From an uncultured Sphingomonadaceae bacterium (GTDB lineage Bacteria; Pseudomonadota; Alphaproteobacteria; Sphingomonadales; Sphingomonadaceae), in the NCBI GenBank assembly GCA_938050045.1, contig CALLJS010000018.1, positions 1-64,000 of the forward strand: a DNA stretch of 64,000 nt, read 5' to 3'. Shown piece after piece: positions 46,129 through 54,399 of the stretch. Under the pieces are notes generated by a model. The model did no database searches. It was not told where the DNA came from and saw only the letters and a list, made by a program, of their open reading frames with translations. The first letter of the stretch is position 1; every line of letters begins with the position of its first letter. The position numbers and the translations under genes were made by a program.

Positions 46129-48363
46129 TCACTTTTGAGGAGGATAGGTTGTCGGTCGATTTTCATTATATTCTGACCATGGCAAATGACCATTTTCAGA
46201 CGCAACATTTCTAATCCTGCCCGATGATAAATATATTGCAACACCGCCGCTTTTATCATGAAAGGCGCGATCAATTTTCAATCTTTTGGGTTTGCAATCA
46301 TAAGGTAAATAGCGGTTACTAATGGCAATATCGACTCTTTTGCACGCAGCGGCTAGCTCAAGACGCGGCACAAAATGGTTGGATGTCGTCGCTAATATTG
46401 TCCATGGGCCTTGCTCGTTATTCCTTTGCTTGCTGCCCCCTTGCTTGCTGCCCCTTTGCTCGCTCTCGCTTTGCTTGCTGGCCCCTTGCTCTTTTTCCAA
46501 TGCGATGATGCAAATATCTGGCGAACATTGCGCCCCTGGCCAATTGGCTATATCGGATGCTTCTCCGTCAAAGCCTGCATTTTCATTGAGCAATTCGCGT
46601 ATATATCTTCCAGCTCTGGTGCGCAGCAATAGCATCGCATCCTCTTTGCCCCTACCGCCTGCTTTTTTGACTGCTAAATGCTGGCCATCGCCTGTTATCA
46701 CTATATCGGGTGATGGTGTACGCAGCAAGAAGAAGAATGCTATTGCAAGCGGCCCAAGAGCGAGCAATTTATAATTAGATTTAACGATCATTATCGCCAG
46801 CCCTGATATTATTATAATCGCATAATGCGTTATATCTATGGTTGCGACGGTTGTAATGGCGGCGGGTAAATTGCTCACATAATGCGCTAATGTTAATATG
46901 ATTTCGATGGATTGACCGCATATCCACCAAAAAAATGTCCCTAATCCAACCATATCAAAAACAAAGGCTGCAATCCCCGATGGAATGATAATGAAAGTGG
47001 TCAATGGAATCGCTAACATATTAGCTAATGCGCCATAAATTCCTGTTTTTTGAAAATGATAGAGCGCAATGGGCGCGAGGGCTATTTCGATAAAAAGCCC
47101 CGTAATAAACAGCGATAGTAAAAACCGCCCTAATGCTTTGAGCCATATCTCTTCTCTTCGGTGGACAAGTTTTTGCATAAATGTCGTTTCATGCAATGTG
47201 ATAATCGTGGCAACCGCTGCAAAACTTAATTGAAAGCTAGGCCCCACCAATACTTCGGGCATGATGAGCAGGATGAACAAAGCCCCAAATGCCACCAATC
47301 GCAATGTAAGAGGGTCGCGCCCCATTATCAAGGCTGCGAGCACCAAGCATGCTGCGATACAAGCTCTTATCGTTGGCACCTGCATGCCCGTTAAAATGGT
47401 ATAAAATATTGCAATTAAAGCCGCGATTGAGGCCGCGAAAATCGGCACTCTATGGCGCAACGCAAAAGATGGAAATAAGGATAATATTTTAGCGATGATA
47501 AAAAAACTCATCATCACAACAGCCGTTACATGCAGGCCGCTAATGGCGAGCAAGTGAGCCATACCGCTGCGGCGCATCGCCTCTGCATCTTCCATAGCAA
47601 TTGCGCCTCTGTCGCCCGATGCTAATGTCGCACCAATAGCCCCTGCCCTTCCTTTAATTTTCGCTCTTACCTGCGTGGCTATTTGGTCGCGAATATTGGA
47701 TATAGTGACATTGGATTGCGCAGCATTGACCATTGTCACCTCACCCAAAGCAGACCCTGTCGCCCCCAAACTATCAAACCAAGCGCGCTGTGCAAAGTCA
47801 TAAGCACCCGGAACAGCAGGCCCAGCAGGCGGTAATAACCTAACCTTTGCCTTTAGGATTGAACCTATTGTAAAAGCATCATCATATTGCGCATTAGATA
47901 AATTTATGCGTATTTTTTCGGGAAGCGACTGCTGGCCTTCGGTCTCTAAAATTAGGCGCACAATCGAGCGTGCTGGCAATTTTTCTATTCTGTCAATTCG
48001 ACCATATATATGGCCAATCCAGGGTTTTTCTAATATAGGGGCCGCTATAGAATAAGATCGTATCGATATAGCCGACCAACCAATAATGACCGATAATCCA
48101 ACCATCAACGTGACAAGGTTTAAGCGAAATTTAAGCTTTGCGGATAAACCCACTGCAATCAAAATTAAAGCGGGAAATATGATATATGGCCAATTTTCTG
48201 ACCCTAGAGTAAACCAAGCGGCAATGCCCATACCAACGCAAATTGGGATATAAAGCGGTAATTGTGTTGCTTCTTTTTCAAGCCCTAATTCTATCTGTGA
48301 CAGCAATAAGCGAGACTGTGCCAATGCATTTTTTTGCCAATCATGAACAGAAAAATATATCAT
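46129..48363 (-). CDS. comEC: ComEC/Rec2 family competence membrane protein
   Basis: Inner-membrane channel for single-stranded DNA uptake. The 744-residue protein has N-terminal helices plus the DUF4131-like soluble domain (about 120-215), then the competence domain with many transmembrane helices. HLLAISGLHVTAVVMMSFF near residue 270 and MQVPTIRACIAACLVLAALIMGRDPLTLRL near 320-350 are the signatures. The C-terminal region (from about 560) is a short soluble remnant. It lacks a recognisable complete metallo-beta-lactamase domain and contains a pentapeptide repeat insert encoded by 46411-46485. dprA at 2.7 kb is the other competence gene. Confidence 0.9.
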   Translation of the reverse strand: MIYFSVHDWQKNALAQSRLLLSQIELGLEKEATQLPLYIPICVGMGIAAWFTLGSENWPYIIFPALILIAVGLSAKLKFRLNLVTLMVGLSVIIGWSAISIRSYSIAAPILEKPWIGHIYGRIDRIEKLPARSIVRLILETEGQQSLPEKIRINLSNAQYDDAFTIGSILKAKVRLLPPAGPAVPGAYDFAQRAWFDSLGATGSALGEVTMVNAAQSNVTISNIRDQIATQVRAKIKGRAGAIGATLASGDRGAIAMEDAEAMRRSGMAHLLAISGLHVTAVVMMSFFIIAKILSLFPSFALRHRVPIFAASIAALIAIFYTILTGMQVPTIRACIAACLVLAALIMGRDPLTLRLVAFGALFILLIMPEVLVGPSFQLSFAAVATIITLHETTFMQKLVHRREEIWLKALGRFLLSLFITGLFIEIALAPIALYHFQKTGIYGALANMLAIPLTTFIIIPSGIAAFVFDMVGLGTFFWWICGQSIEIILTLAHYVSNLPAAITTVATIDITHYAIIIISGLAIMIVKSNYKLLALGPLAIAFFFLLRTPSPDIVITGDGQHLAVKKAGGRGKEDAMLLLRTRAGRYIRELLNENAGFDGEASDIANWPGAQCSPDICIIALEKEQGASKQSESEQRGSKQGGSKQRNNEQGPWTILATTSNHFVPRLELAAACKRVDIAISNRYLPYDCKPKRLKIDRAFHDKSGGVAIYLSSGRIRNVASENGHLPWSEYNENRPTTYPPQK
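46411..46485. repeat. Five tandem 15-bp repeats inside comEC
   Basis: Units start at 46411, 46426, 46441, 46456 and 46471 with consensus TTGCTTGCTGCCCCT; a partial sixth follows. On the coding strand they give pentapeptides of the form (G/R)(G/A)SK Q: GASKQ, SESEQ, RGSKQ, GGSKQ, RNNEQ. The 15-bp unit keeps the reading frame, so copy-number change lengthens or shortens a hydrophilic linker without breaking the gene. Confidence 0.85.
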
Positions 48364-48686
48364 AAAGTGCTTTTATAGTAATAAACCAAAGTCGGCTATG
48401 CGTCATTTTCACCTTATATTATGTTAATATTTGCTGGTAAATATTGAGTTTTACCTTGACCTTATGGCCAAATTCTTCCATGTAAAATAAGCATCAAATG
48501 ACGATCTTCCCCAAGATAAATATCGTAAATGATGGATATATTATTCATAGATATATGATTATTATGCAGCCACTTCATGCTATTAAGCGGCAAAGCAAAA
48601 AATGGTAGAGATTGCCCTGATGGGTCTAAAATTTTGAATTAACATTTGCGAGAGTGATACATCTCTCGTTTATCTGGAGATTATGT
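48364..48686. other. Intergenic region between divergent comEC and gltA
   Basis: This 323-bp gap contains no convincing gene. Two dyads stand out. AATATTT-GCTGGT-AAATATT near 48427 could be a protein-binding site. CGAGAG (48649-48654) with CTCTCG (48663-48668) forms a 6-bp hairpin eight bases before the gltA Shine-Dalgarno GGAG (48676-48679). In related sphingomonads I recall gltX lying between comEC and gltA; it is not here. Confidence 0.5.
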
Positions 48687-49973
48687 ATGTCGAATGAAAC
48701 AGCCAAAATGTCATTAGGTGGCAAAGACTATGAATTCCCTGTCTTAAAAGCAACAACTGGCCCAGATGTAATTGATATAAGAAAATTATACGCGCAAACC
48801 AATAATTTCACACTTGATCCAGGCTTCACCTCAACGGCTAGCTGTGAATCCAATCTTACCTTTATCGATGGCGGTGAAGGCGTTTTGCTGCACGGTGGTT
48901 ATCCCATTGGGCAATTGGCCGAGCATTCTTCTTTTATGGAAACATCTTATTTGCTGCTCAATGGTACTTTGCCGAGCAAAAACGAATTAAAAGAATTTAA
49001 GACGACCATCACAAACCATACGATGTTGCACGAACAATTGGCAAAATTCTTTAGCGGATTTCGCCGCGATGCCCACCCTATGGCTATTATGTGTGGTGTC
49101 GTAGGTGCGCTCAGTGCATTTTACCATGATAGCACCGATATTAATGATCCAGAGCATCGCAGAATTTCTAGCCACCGCCTCATTGCCAAAATGCCAACAA
49201 TCGCGGCCATGGCTTATAAATATTCTATCGGCCAACCCTTTGTATATCCAGATAATACGCTTTCTTATCCTGGTAATTTCTTGCGCATGACATTTGGCGT
49301 GCCCGCAGAAGAATATGAGGTTGATCCTGTTATTGAACGCGCTATGGATCGTATTTTCATTTTACATGCCGACCATGAACAAAATGCATCCACATCAACC
49401 GTGCGTTTGGCGGGATCTTCTGGTGCGAACCCATTTGCCTGTATTGCTGCAGGTATCGCTTGTTTGTGGGGTCCTGCTCATGGTGGTGCTAATGAAGCGG
49501 CGCTCAATATGTTGCGTGAAATTGGCACTGTTGATCGTATTCCAGAATATATTGCCCGCGCAAAAGATAAGAATGACCCTTTCCGTTTGATGGGCTTTGG
49601 TCATCGCGTGTATAAAAATTACGATCCGCGTGCGACTGTTATGCAAAAAACGGCTGACGAAGTTTTGAGCAAATTAGGGGTTACCGATCCTATTTTTGAT
49701 GTGGCCAGAGAATTAGAGCAAATTGCTCTTAACGACCCTTATTTTGTAGAGAAGAAACTCTATCCCAATGTTGATTTTTATTCTGGGATAATTTTATCCG
49801 CAATCGGTTTCCCAACCGAAATGTTTACTGTGCTATTTGCACTAGCGCGCACCGTAGGTTGGGTTGCACAATGGAATGAAATGATTTCCGATCCTGGCCA
49901 AAAAATTGGCCGGCCGCGCCAACTCTACACTGGCCCAGCGCAGCGCGATTATATTCCTATTGATAAACGCTAA
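48687..49973 (+). CDS. gltA: Citrate synthase (type II)
   Basis: Condenses oxaloacetate and acetyl-CoA at the start of the TCA cycle. The 428-residue protein shows [28 protein letters not shown] near residue 48, catalytic histidines in [20 protein letters not shown] near 225 and [12 protein letters not shown] near 263, and catalytic aspartate near 360 ([13 protein letters not shown]). [13 protein letters not shown] is the family signature. I start at ATG 48687 with GGAG seven bases upstream rather than at the open-frame start at 48654. Confidence 0.96.
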   Translation: MSNETAKMSLGGKDYEFPVLKATTGPDVIDIRKLYAQTNNFTLDPGFTSTASCESNLTFIDGGEGVLLHGGYPIGQLAEHSSFMETSYLLLNGTLPSKNELKEFKTTITNHTMLHEQLAKFFSGFRRDAHPMAIMCGVVGALSAFYHDSTDINDPEHRRISSHRLIAKMPTIAAMAYKYSIGQPFVYPDNTLSYPGNFLRMTFGVPAEEYEVDPVIERAMDRIFILHADHEQNASTSTVRLAGSSGANPFACIAAGIACLWGPAHGGANEAALNMLREIGTVDRIPEYIARAKDKNDPFRLMGFGHRVYKNYDPRATVMQKTADEVLSKLGVTDPIFDVARELEQIALNDPYFVEKKLYPNVDFYSGIILSAIGFPTEMFTVLFALARTVGWVAQWNEMISDPGQKIGRPRQLYTGPAQRDYIPIDKR

Positions 49974-49990
49974 ATCGCAAGCATAATAAT

Positions 49991-50019
49991 AAGGGGGTAT
50001 CTGATGATGCCCCTTTTAT
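49991..50019. terminator. Terminator after gltA, overlapping the end of the convergent gene
   Basis: AAGGGG (49991-49996) pairs with CCCCTT (50010-50015), followed by TTATT. It ends gltA transcription. The stop codon of the convergent kinase-like gene lies at 50016-50018, so that gene's transcripts may also fold the hairpin. Confidence 0.7.
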
Positions 50020-51404
50020 TCCCTTGGCAACACAAGCGTAAAACAAGTGCCCCTGCCAATATCGCTGTCAATCATAAGGTCGCCGCCCATAGCTTTTGCG
50101 AGACGATGAGATATATATAATCCAAGGCCGCTTCCGCCGTCCCCGGTGCGCCCCAATCTCTCAAATTTTTCAAATATTTTATCCTGATGCTGTTTATCTA
50201 TGCCAGGGCCCTCATCATGCACCGAGAGAAACGCCTTATCGCCTTCATAACCAATAGCAATTTTTACGCTTGTTCCTGTTGGCGAATAGCGAATTGCATT
50301 GGTCAATATATTAATCCCAATTTGCAATACACGCCTAAATTCGCCAACGGCATTAACAATATTATCCTCATCTGGCATAATAATCTCAATGGATTTTTCA
50401 TTGGCTTTCAGCGCCAATAAACCCGTCAATCTATTGGCAATATCTTGTAATTCCAAATCATCTTTAGCGATATTAAAATCTGGTTTTTCAATAGCCTCTA
50501 AATCACCGAGATCGTCAATTATTTCAATCAAATGGCGCGCGGCTCTTGCAATATCTTTTGCATAATTGGCATAATTTTCTCTGATAGGCCCATTCAATTT
50601 ACTACCTATAGTATCTGCATTCGCGATGATACGGCCCAAGGGCTGCCGTATTGCAGGGGCTAATTGAGAAGCCACCATTGTTTGATAAATGACATCGCTA
50701 TCTTTTTGAGATGCGGTATCTTGCGTTTTATCGCTCGGCTTATCGGCGATAAATTCATTGTTCAACGGGCTTATATAGCATTCATAGCCCAAAAATTCAT
50801 CCCGATCGTTCAATCGGGCTATCGCAGAAAAATCATAAAGCTGATTAAATTGAGATATGTTGACTATCGCATTCTCAACCATATCATGACGCTCAAATGC
50901 TTGCGCGATTAATGCGCTCATATCTGTATCAAGATCCAATATATCAAATATATATTTGCCCAAAAATTTACTAAATGTCTCTGTGTTAAGCTTTCCAGCT
51001 TGGAATGAAATAATATCATGATTCCTATCGGTCAAAAATAATATATCTTCTCCCAAATCATTGAACATAAGAGCATCGCCTTTGGGGGCTTCTAATTGTT
51101 CAATCGGTTTTTCATTCCAAGATAATATCGACAATATAGCAATATCATTCTTTAATTCGCTATCTACCCATAATGATATGTCAAAACCATCATCGGCGAC
51201 CTGAACCATTCTTGATAATGGCAAGCCAATTTTATGCGTTAATTGAGCTATTTGCGCCAATGCAGGTATCGCTATTATAGCTCCATCTCTGCCGCCTGCT
51301 TGGACGTGCAATCTGCGTAATGCAGGATCAGCAAAAAGCAGTTTCCCGTCCGCATCGACATGCGCTGCTATAATGTCAGGGGAGGAATTATCGATATTAT
51401 CCAT
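50016..51404 (-). CDS. Histidine kinase-like protein without the phosphoacceptor histidine
   Basis: A soluble 462-residue protein with no transmembrane segment. The N-terminal 215 residues look like one or two PAS-like sensor regions. A dimerisation helix pair follows (about 240-305; GPIRENYANYAKDIARAARHLIEIIDDLGDLEAIE would be its second helix, in pieces). In place of the canonical S-H-E-L-R-x-P-L stands APAIRQPL at 249-256, so proline 250 occupies the histidine position. The ATPase domain is intact: N box with INILTNAIRYSP near 364-375, G1 HDEGPGIDKQ near 396, F box FEKFERLG, and G2 GSGLGLYISHRL near 424. It probably binds ATP but cannot autophosphorylate in the usual way. It overlaps the upstream DUF2336-like gene by eight bases. 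Confidence 0.82.
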   Translation of the reverse strand: MDNIDNSSPDIIAAHVDADGKLLFADPALRRLHVQAGGRDGAIIAIPALAQIAQLTHKIGLPLSRMVQVADDGFDISLWVDSELKNDIAILSILSWNEKPIEQLEAPKGDALMFNDLGEDILFLTDRNHDIISFQAGKLNTETFSKFLGKYIFDILDLDTDMSALIAQAFERHDMVENAIVNISQFNQLYDFSAIARLNDRDEFLGYECYISPLNNEFIADKPSDKTQDTASQKDSDVIYQTMVASQLAPAIRQPLGRIIANADTIGSKLNGPIRENYANYAKDIARAARHLIEIIDDLGDLEAIEKPDFNIAKDDLELQDIANRLTGLLALKANEKSIEIIMPDEDNIVNAVGEFRRVLQIGINILTNAIRYSPTGTSVKIAIGYEGDKAFLSVHDEGPGIDKQHQDKIFEKFERLGRTGDGGSGLGLYISHRLAKAMGGDLMIDSDIGRGTCFTLVLPRE

Positions 51405-52380
51405 GCGCCCCCCCCATCAAATCAGACCATTTGCGCAAATGCTGTAAAGCTGTTTGGGGGCTAATCGAGATATATTCATCAGAAATTTGAGCCAATATAG
51501 AGCTATTCATGGCCTCTTGTTTCTCAAATATAATGGCTAGATTTTCCAGTGCTAATTTTATATCCATATCCAGCGCTCGGAATAATATAGCGCATAATAA
51601 GGGCGATCTATCGGTGAGTATGCTCAAAATAGCCGTCCGATTGAGCGATGTTTGCTGCTCTAATAAAGCAATAAATACAGGCGCATTTATGGGAGTATAT
51701 GTCCAAAAATCTTCTATATTAAATTTAGAATCATTATGCAGTAAATATATAAATTTACCAGAGGCTGCGGCTATTGTTTCCGCCTCATTATAACGCCCTA
51801 ACCAATCTTGGGTCATATCCATTAATGTGGGATCAATAGCCCCGTCAATAATCTCAAATGTTGCCAATACCCGCCACGTCAGTTGATGCAAATTCTCTGG
51901 CGAAAGTTCATAAAAATTCCCAAGTTTAAGAGATTTTGCGCGACTTAATCCCAATGACAAAGTTTGCAAACATTCTTTAATTACTCCAGAAAATTTTGTG
52001 ACATTGGCTTCATAACGCCAATTATCCGATATATGCTCGCCATCATTGCTGTTGGATATTAAATTTTGAAAGCGATAAAGCGATAATATTTCGTCTAAAA
52101 CCAATGGATCATTCAACAGGCCCGATTCCATCAATATCGGATAAGATTTTGATCTTTCTGATATTTTATCATGTAATTGAGCATGTTGTAAAATTGAGCA
52201 TTCAATATTGAATATTATTTTATACAGGCTATTTTTTACATTCGATAATAGAAATTCGTCGATAGTAAAGCTGCTCTGAGGAAAAATAAGGTGCGGTAAT
52301 GTTTGACGTGCAGCGGCAATGCTGCGTGCTCGCAGCATCGCATTTTCCACAAAAGATGTTGGCTCAAAATACTGAGACAC
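51397..52380 (-). CDS. DUF2336-like alpha-helical protein
   Basis: A 327-residue, almost entirely alpha-helical soluble protein. Overall pattern and neighbours fit the DUF2336 family of alphaproteobacteria, whose role is unknown. Repeated helical pairs in the C-terminal half (for example LLEQQTSLNRTAILSILTDR and LLCAILFRALDMDIKLALEN) are HEAT- or Hpt-like in spacing. No catalytic motif is visible. The gene ends in a G8 tract (51408-51415) that also forms the purine-rich site before the kinase-like gene; the coding ends overlap by eight bases. Loss of one G would fuse the two frames. Family assignment is tentative. Confidence 0.6.
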   Translation of the reverse strand: MSQYFEPTSFVENAMLRARSIAAARQTLPHLIFPQSSFTIDEFLLSNVKNSLYKIIFNIECSILQHAQLHDKISERSKSYPILMESGLLNDPLVLDEILSLYRFQNLISNSNDGEHISDNWRYEANVTKFSGVIKECLQTLSLGLSRAKSLKLGNFYELSPENLHQLTWRVLATFEIIDGAIDPTLMDMTQDWLGRYNEAETIAAASGKFIYLLHNDSKFNIEDFWTYTPINAPVFIALLEQQTSLNRTAILSILTDRSPLLCAILFRALDMDIKLALENLAIIFEKQEAMNSSILAQISDEYISISPQTALQHLRKWSDLMGGAHG

Positions 52381-52484
52381 AAAATTTCCTATAATTACCT
52401 ATCACTTCATTAGAGCAGTAAAGTTAATTTCGTTTTAAGCTTGATAAGAAGAAATAATGATGATGGTTTATGAATAGTTGAACA

Positions 52485-53660
52485 TCAAGGCCTCTGAGAG
52501 CCCAACAAGATTATCCCGCCAAATATCCATAGCGCATAGAGTATAGCTATTGCCATTATTGCATATATTTGAACGCCCAATAATGTGGCCAATATCAAGA
52601 CGCACAATATATCTGAGAATGAAAAAACCAAACGATCATAATGCGAATGAAAATTGAGCTCTCTGATAGAATATCCTAATAAAAATATAATGATCGCACC
52701 AACTATGCTCCACAAATCATACCCATGATAGGCTGTGATAAATATGATAAGCAATAGGCTCATATTTATGATTATATGCGCAAATAAAGTATCGGTTGCG
52801 GGCTTTATATGTTGTTCAACTTGTTTGAAAAACGCACTAAAACACCCAATTATGCCCAATATATAAGATGTAATATTGAAATTAAATACTGCAAAAACAA
52901 TAGCCAATGCAAAAAATAATAAATAATTATATTTAATAATATAGCCAAGAGCAGGTTGAGTTTCTCTCTTTTTCCATACATAGCGCATCATATAATTTGC
53001 AAGTGCGCAAAATAGGGTATTTTCTAAAAAACCTCGCTTATTCGTCGTTTCTAGAGAAAGTCTAATATAGTCTTCATTTACAATATTAGCGTCCGATTGT
53101 TCGGTGATTTTTGACAATGATGATGGCGCATATTCTATGACTTTTAATGCATAATCATGCTGCAGAGCCAAACGCAGCAAAGTCGAATGAATAGCCGAAT
53201 CTTCGGGTAAGCTCTCAACCGAGGATAATAATTCTCCGTTCAGCTTTGCCAAACCGCTCCATCGATACTTCAAATCTATCAATTCGAATTTTGATAATTT
53301 TTCATCATTTTCAAATACCACTAATTCTGGAGCGTTCGCATTCATTATATCCTCAATATGCTTATCGCTGCTCCATAGTCCATCTGATACCATCAAAAAT
53401 ATATCATCGCGACCAAAGCTATCGCTCAAGGCAGCTAAACGGCTAATAAATTCAATCTCTATCCCCTCGCCCCTCAGATATGTCGCGACATGAAGCGCAC
53501 GGGCGTCCACTTTTTCTATTGCGACAATAAAATCTTTTATCCCAAAATTTCTAAGCTGAACAATCTGATGGTATAAAATAGGCTCCCCAGCTACTTTTAG
53601 CAGCGCATTGGTGGTTTCATCATAAGCCTGTTCAATCATTAACAAAGCAATGCTGACCAA
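52485..53660 (-). CDS. Degenerate nucleotidyltransferase domain fused to a membrane domain
   Basis: Residues 1-200 resemble a sugar-phosphate nucleotidyltransferase: NALLKVAGEPILYHQIVQL corresponds to the LPVAGKPLI region and DIFLMVSDGLW to the metal-site strand. The N-terminal glycine-rich GGxGTR loop is missing. Residues about 205-235 (NKRGFLENTLFCALANYMMRYVWKK in part) resemble the linker of nucleotidyltransferase-CDP-alcohol phosphotransferase fusions. After this come roughly six transmembrane helices (245-390) with no D-G-x2-A-R-x8-G-x3-D-x3-D motif. So both catalytic signatures appear lost. It lies between the Hpt-like and DUF2336-like genes on the same strand. The function is unknown. 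Confidence 0.6.
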   Translation of the reverse strand: MVSIALLMIEQAYDETTNALLKVAGEPILYHQIVQLRNFGIKDFIVAIEKVDARALHVATYLRGEGIEIEFISRLAALSDSFGRDDIFLMVSDGLWSSDKHIEDIMNANAPELVVFENDEKLSKFELIDLKYRWSGLAKLNGELLSSVESLPEDSAIHSTLLRLALQHDYALKVIEYAPSSLSKITEQSDANIVNEDYIRLSLETTNKRGFLENTLFCALANYMMRYVWKKRETQPALGYIIKYNYLLFFALAIVFAVFNFNITSYILGIIGCFSAFFKQVEQHIKPATDTLFAHIIINMSLLLIIFITAYHGYDLWSIVGAIIIFLLGYSIRELNFHSHYDRLVFSFSDILCVLILATLLGVQIYAIMAIAILYALWIFGGIILLGSQRP

Positions 53661-53761
53661 TGCTCTAATCCTTCAATCGCCTATAATATTCATTCAATAC
53701 CATGGTTATTGGGAAATTGGAATTTTATTCTTTTGGTTTTAGGGGCAAGCCCAAGAGCGAC

Positions 53762-53859
53762 TGATGCCCTATGCTTGATGCCCTCTGCTTGATGCTCTGT
53801 GCTTGATGCCCTCTGCTTGATGTTCTGTGCTTGATGCCATCTGCTTGATGTTCTGTGCT
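53762..53859. repeat. Seven tandem 14-bp repeats (minisatellite)
   Basis: Seven 14-bp units, consensus TGATGCCCTCTGCT, run from 53762, with a partial eighth reaching the Hpt-like gene's stop codon (53866-53868). Units alternate between TGATGCCCTCTGCT-like and TGATG(C/T)TCTGTGCT-like, giving a 28-bp higher-order period, as expected when pairs of units duplicated. It lies between the Hpt-like gene and the nucleotidyltransferase-like gene. Confidence 0.9.
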
Positions 53860-53865
53860 TGATGC

Positions 53866-54168
53866 TCAAGAATCTCTAATCTCATTTAATGCTGTGCGCA
53901 ATTCACGGATGATAACGGGATCGCCTGGCGCACCAGTAACCGCTATATGCGCTAAATCCTTAATATCCTCTGCACCAAAACTTGCTGCTAAGCTCTGCAA
54001 TCTCCAGGCGGAATATTGCCAATTAGCATCGCAGCGCGAGCGACTAAGCAAGTCAATTTGGCGATCAGCACTCTCAAAAAATGCAACGCGAAGCTCTGAC
54101 ATTAGAACAATATCATCGCCAGCAGCCTCTTTAATAGCTGTTGTAAAAGAACCATAATCTGCGGACAT
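53866..54168 (-). CDS. Hpt-like protein with tryptophan in place of the phosphohistidine
   Basis: A 100-residue, fully helical protein resembling a histidine phosphotransfer domain. GDDIVLMSELRVAFFESADRQ is the first helix pair. AWRLQSLAASFGAEDIKDLA near residues 54-73 aligns with the A-H-x-L-K-G-S-A-x-x-F-G-A core. Tryptophan 55 sits where the phosphorylated histidine should be and glutamine 58 replaces the lysine. It is therefore probably a binding module rather than a phosphocarrier. The start at 54168 is 231 bp from the divergent coiled-coil gene. The stop codon touches a 14-bp minisatellite. Confidence 0.72.
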   Translation of the reverse strand: MSADYGSFTTAIKEAAGDDIVLMSELRVAFFESADRQIDLLSRSRCDANWQYSAWRLQSLAASFGAEDIKDLAHIAVTGAPGDPVIIRELRTALNEIRDS

Positions 54169-54399
54169 ATTGAAAGAAATAGCGTCAACATGTTAACTTT
54201 ACGTTTCTAAGCGCGAAAAATATGGTAAACAGATAATATGACTGGGGTAAAGAAAAATATTATTGAGAAATCAATTCCCAAAGGAAATGGGACAGAGGAT
54301 TATCTTTTTACAGATAAATCAATATCTTATAATAATAAGGAGAAACCAGCCTATCGTAAAGGTATCGATTTTCTCTCTTATAATAATGGGGAGAATTTT

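Noticed and set aside
46411-46485. Tandem repeats considered as a CRISPR array
   Set aside because: 15-bp units without spacers, within a coding gene; likewise the 14-bp array at 53762-53859 has no spacers.
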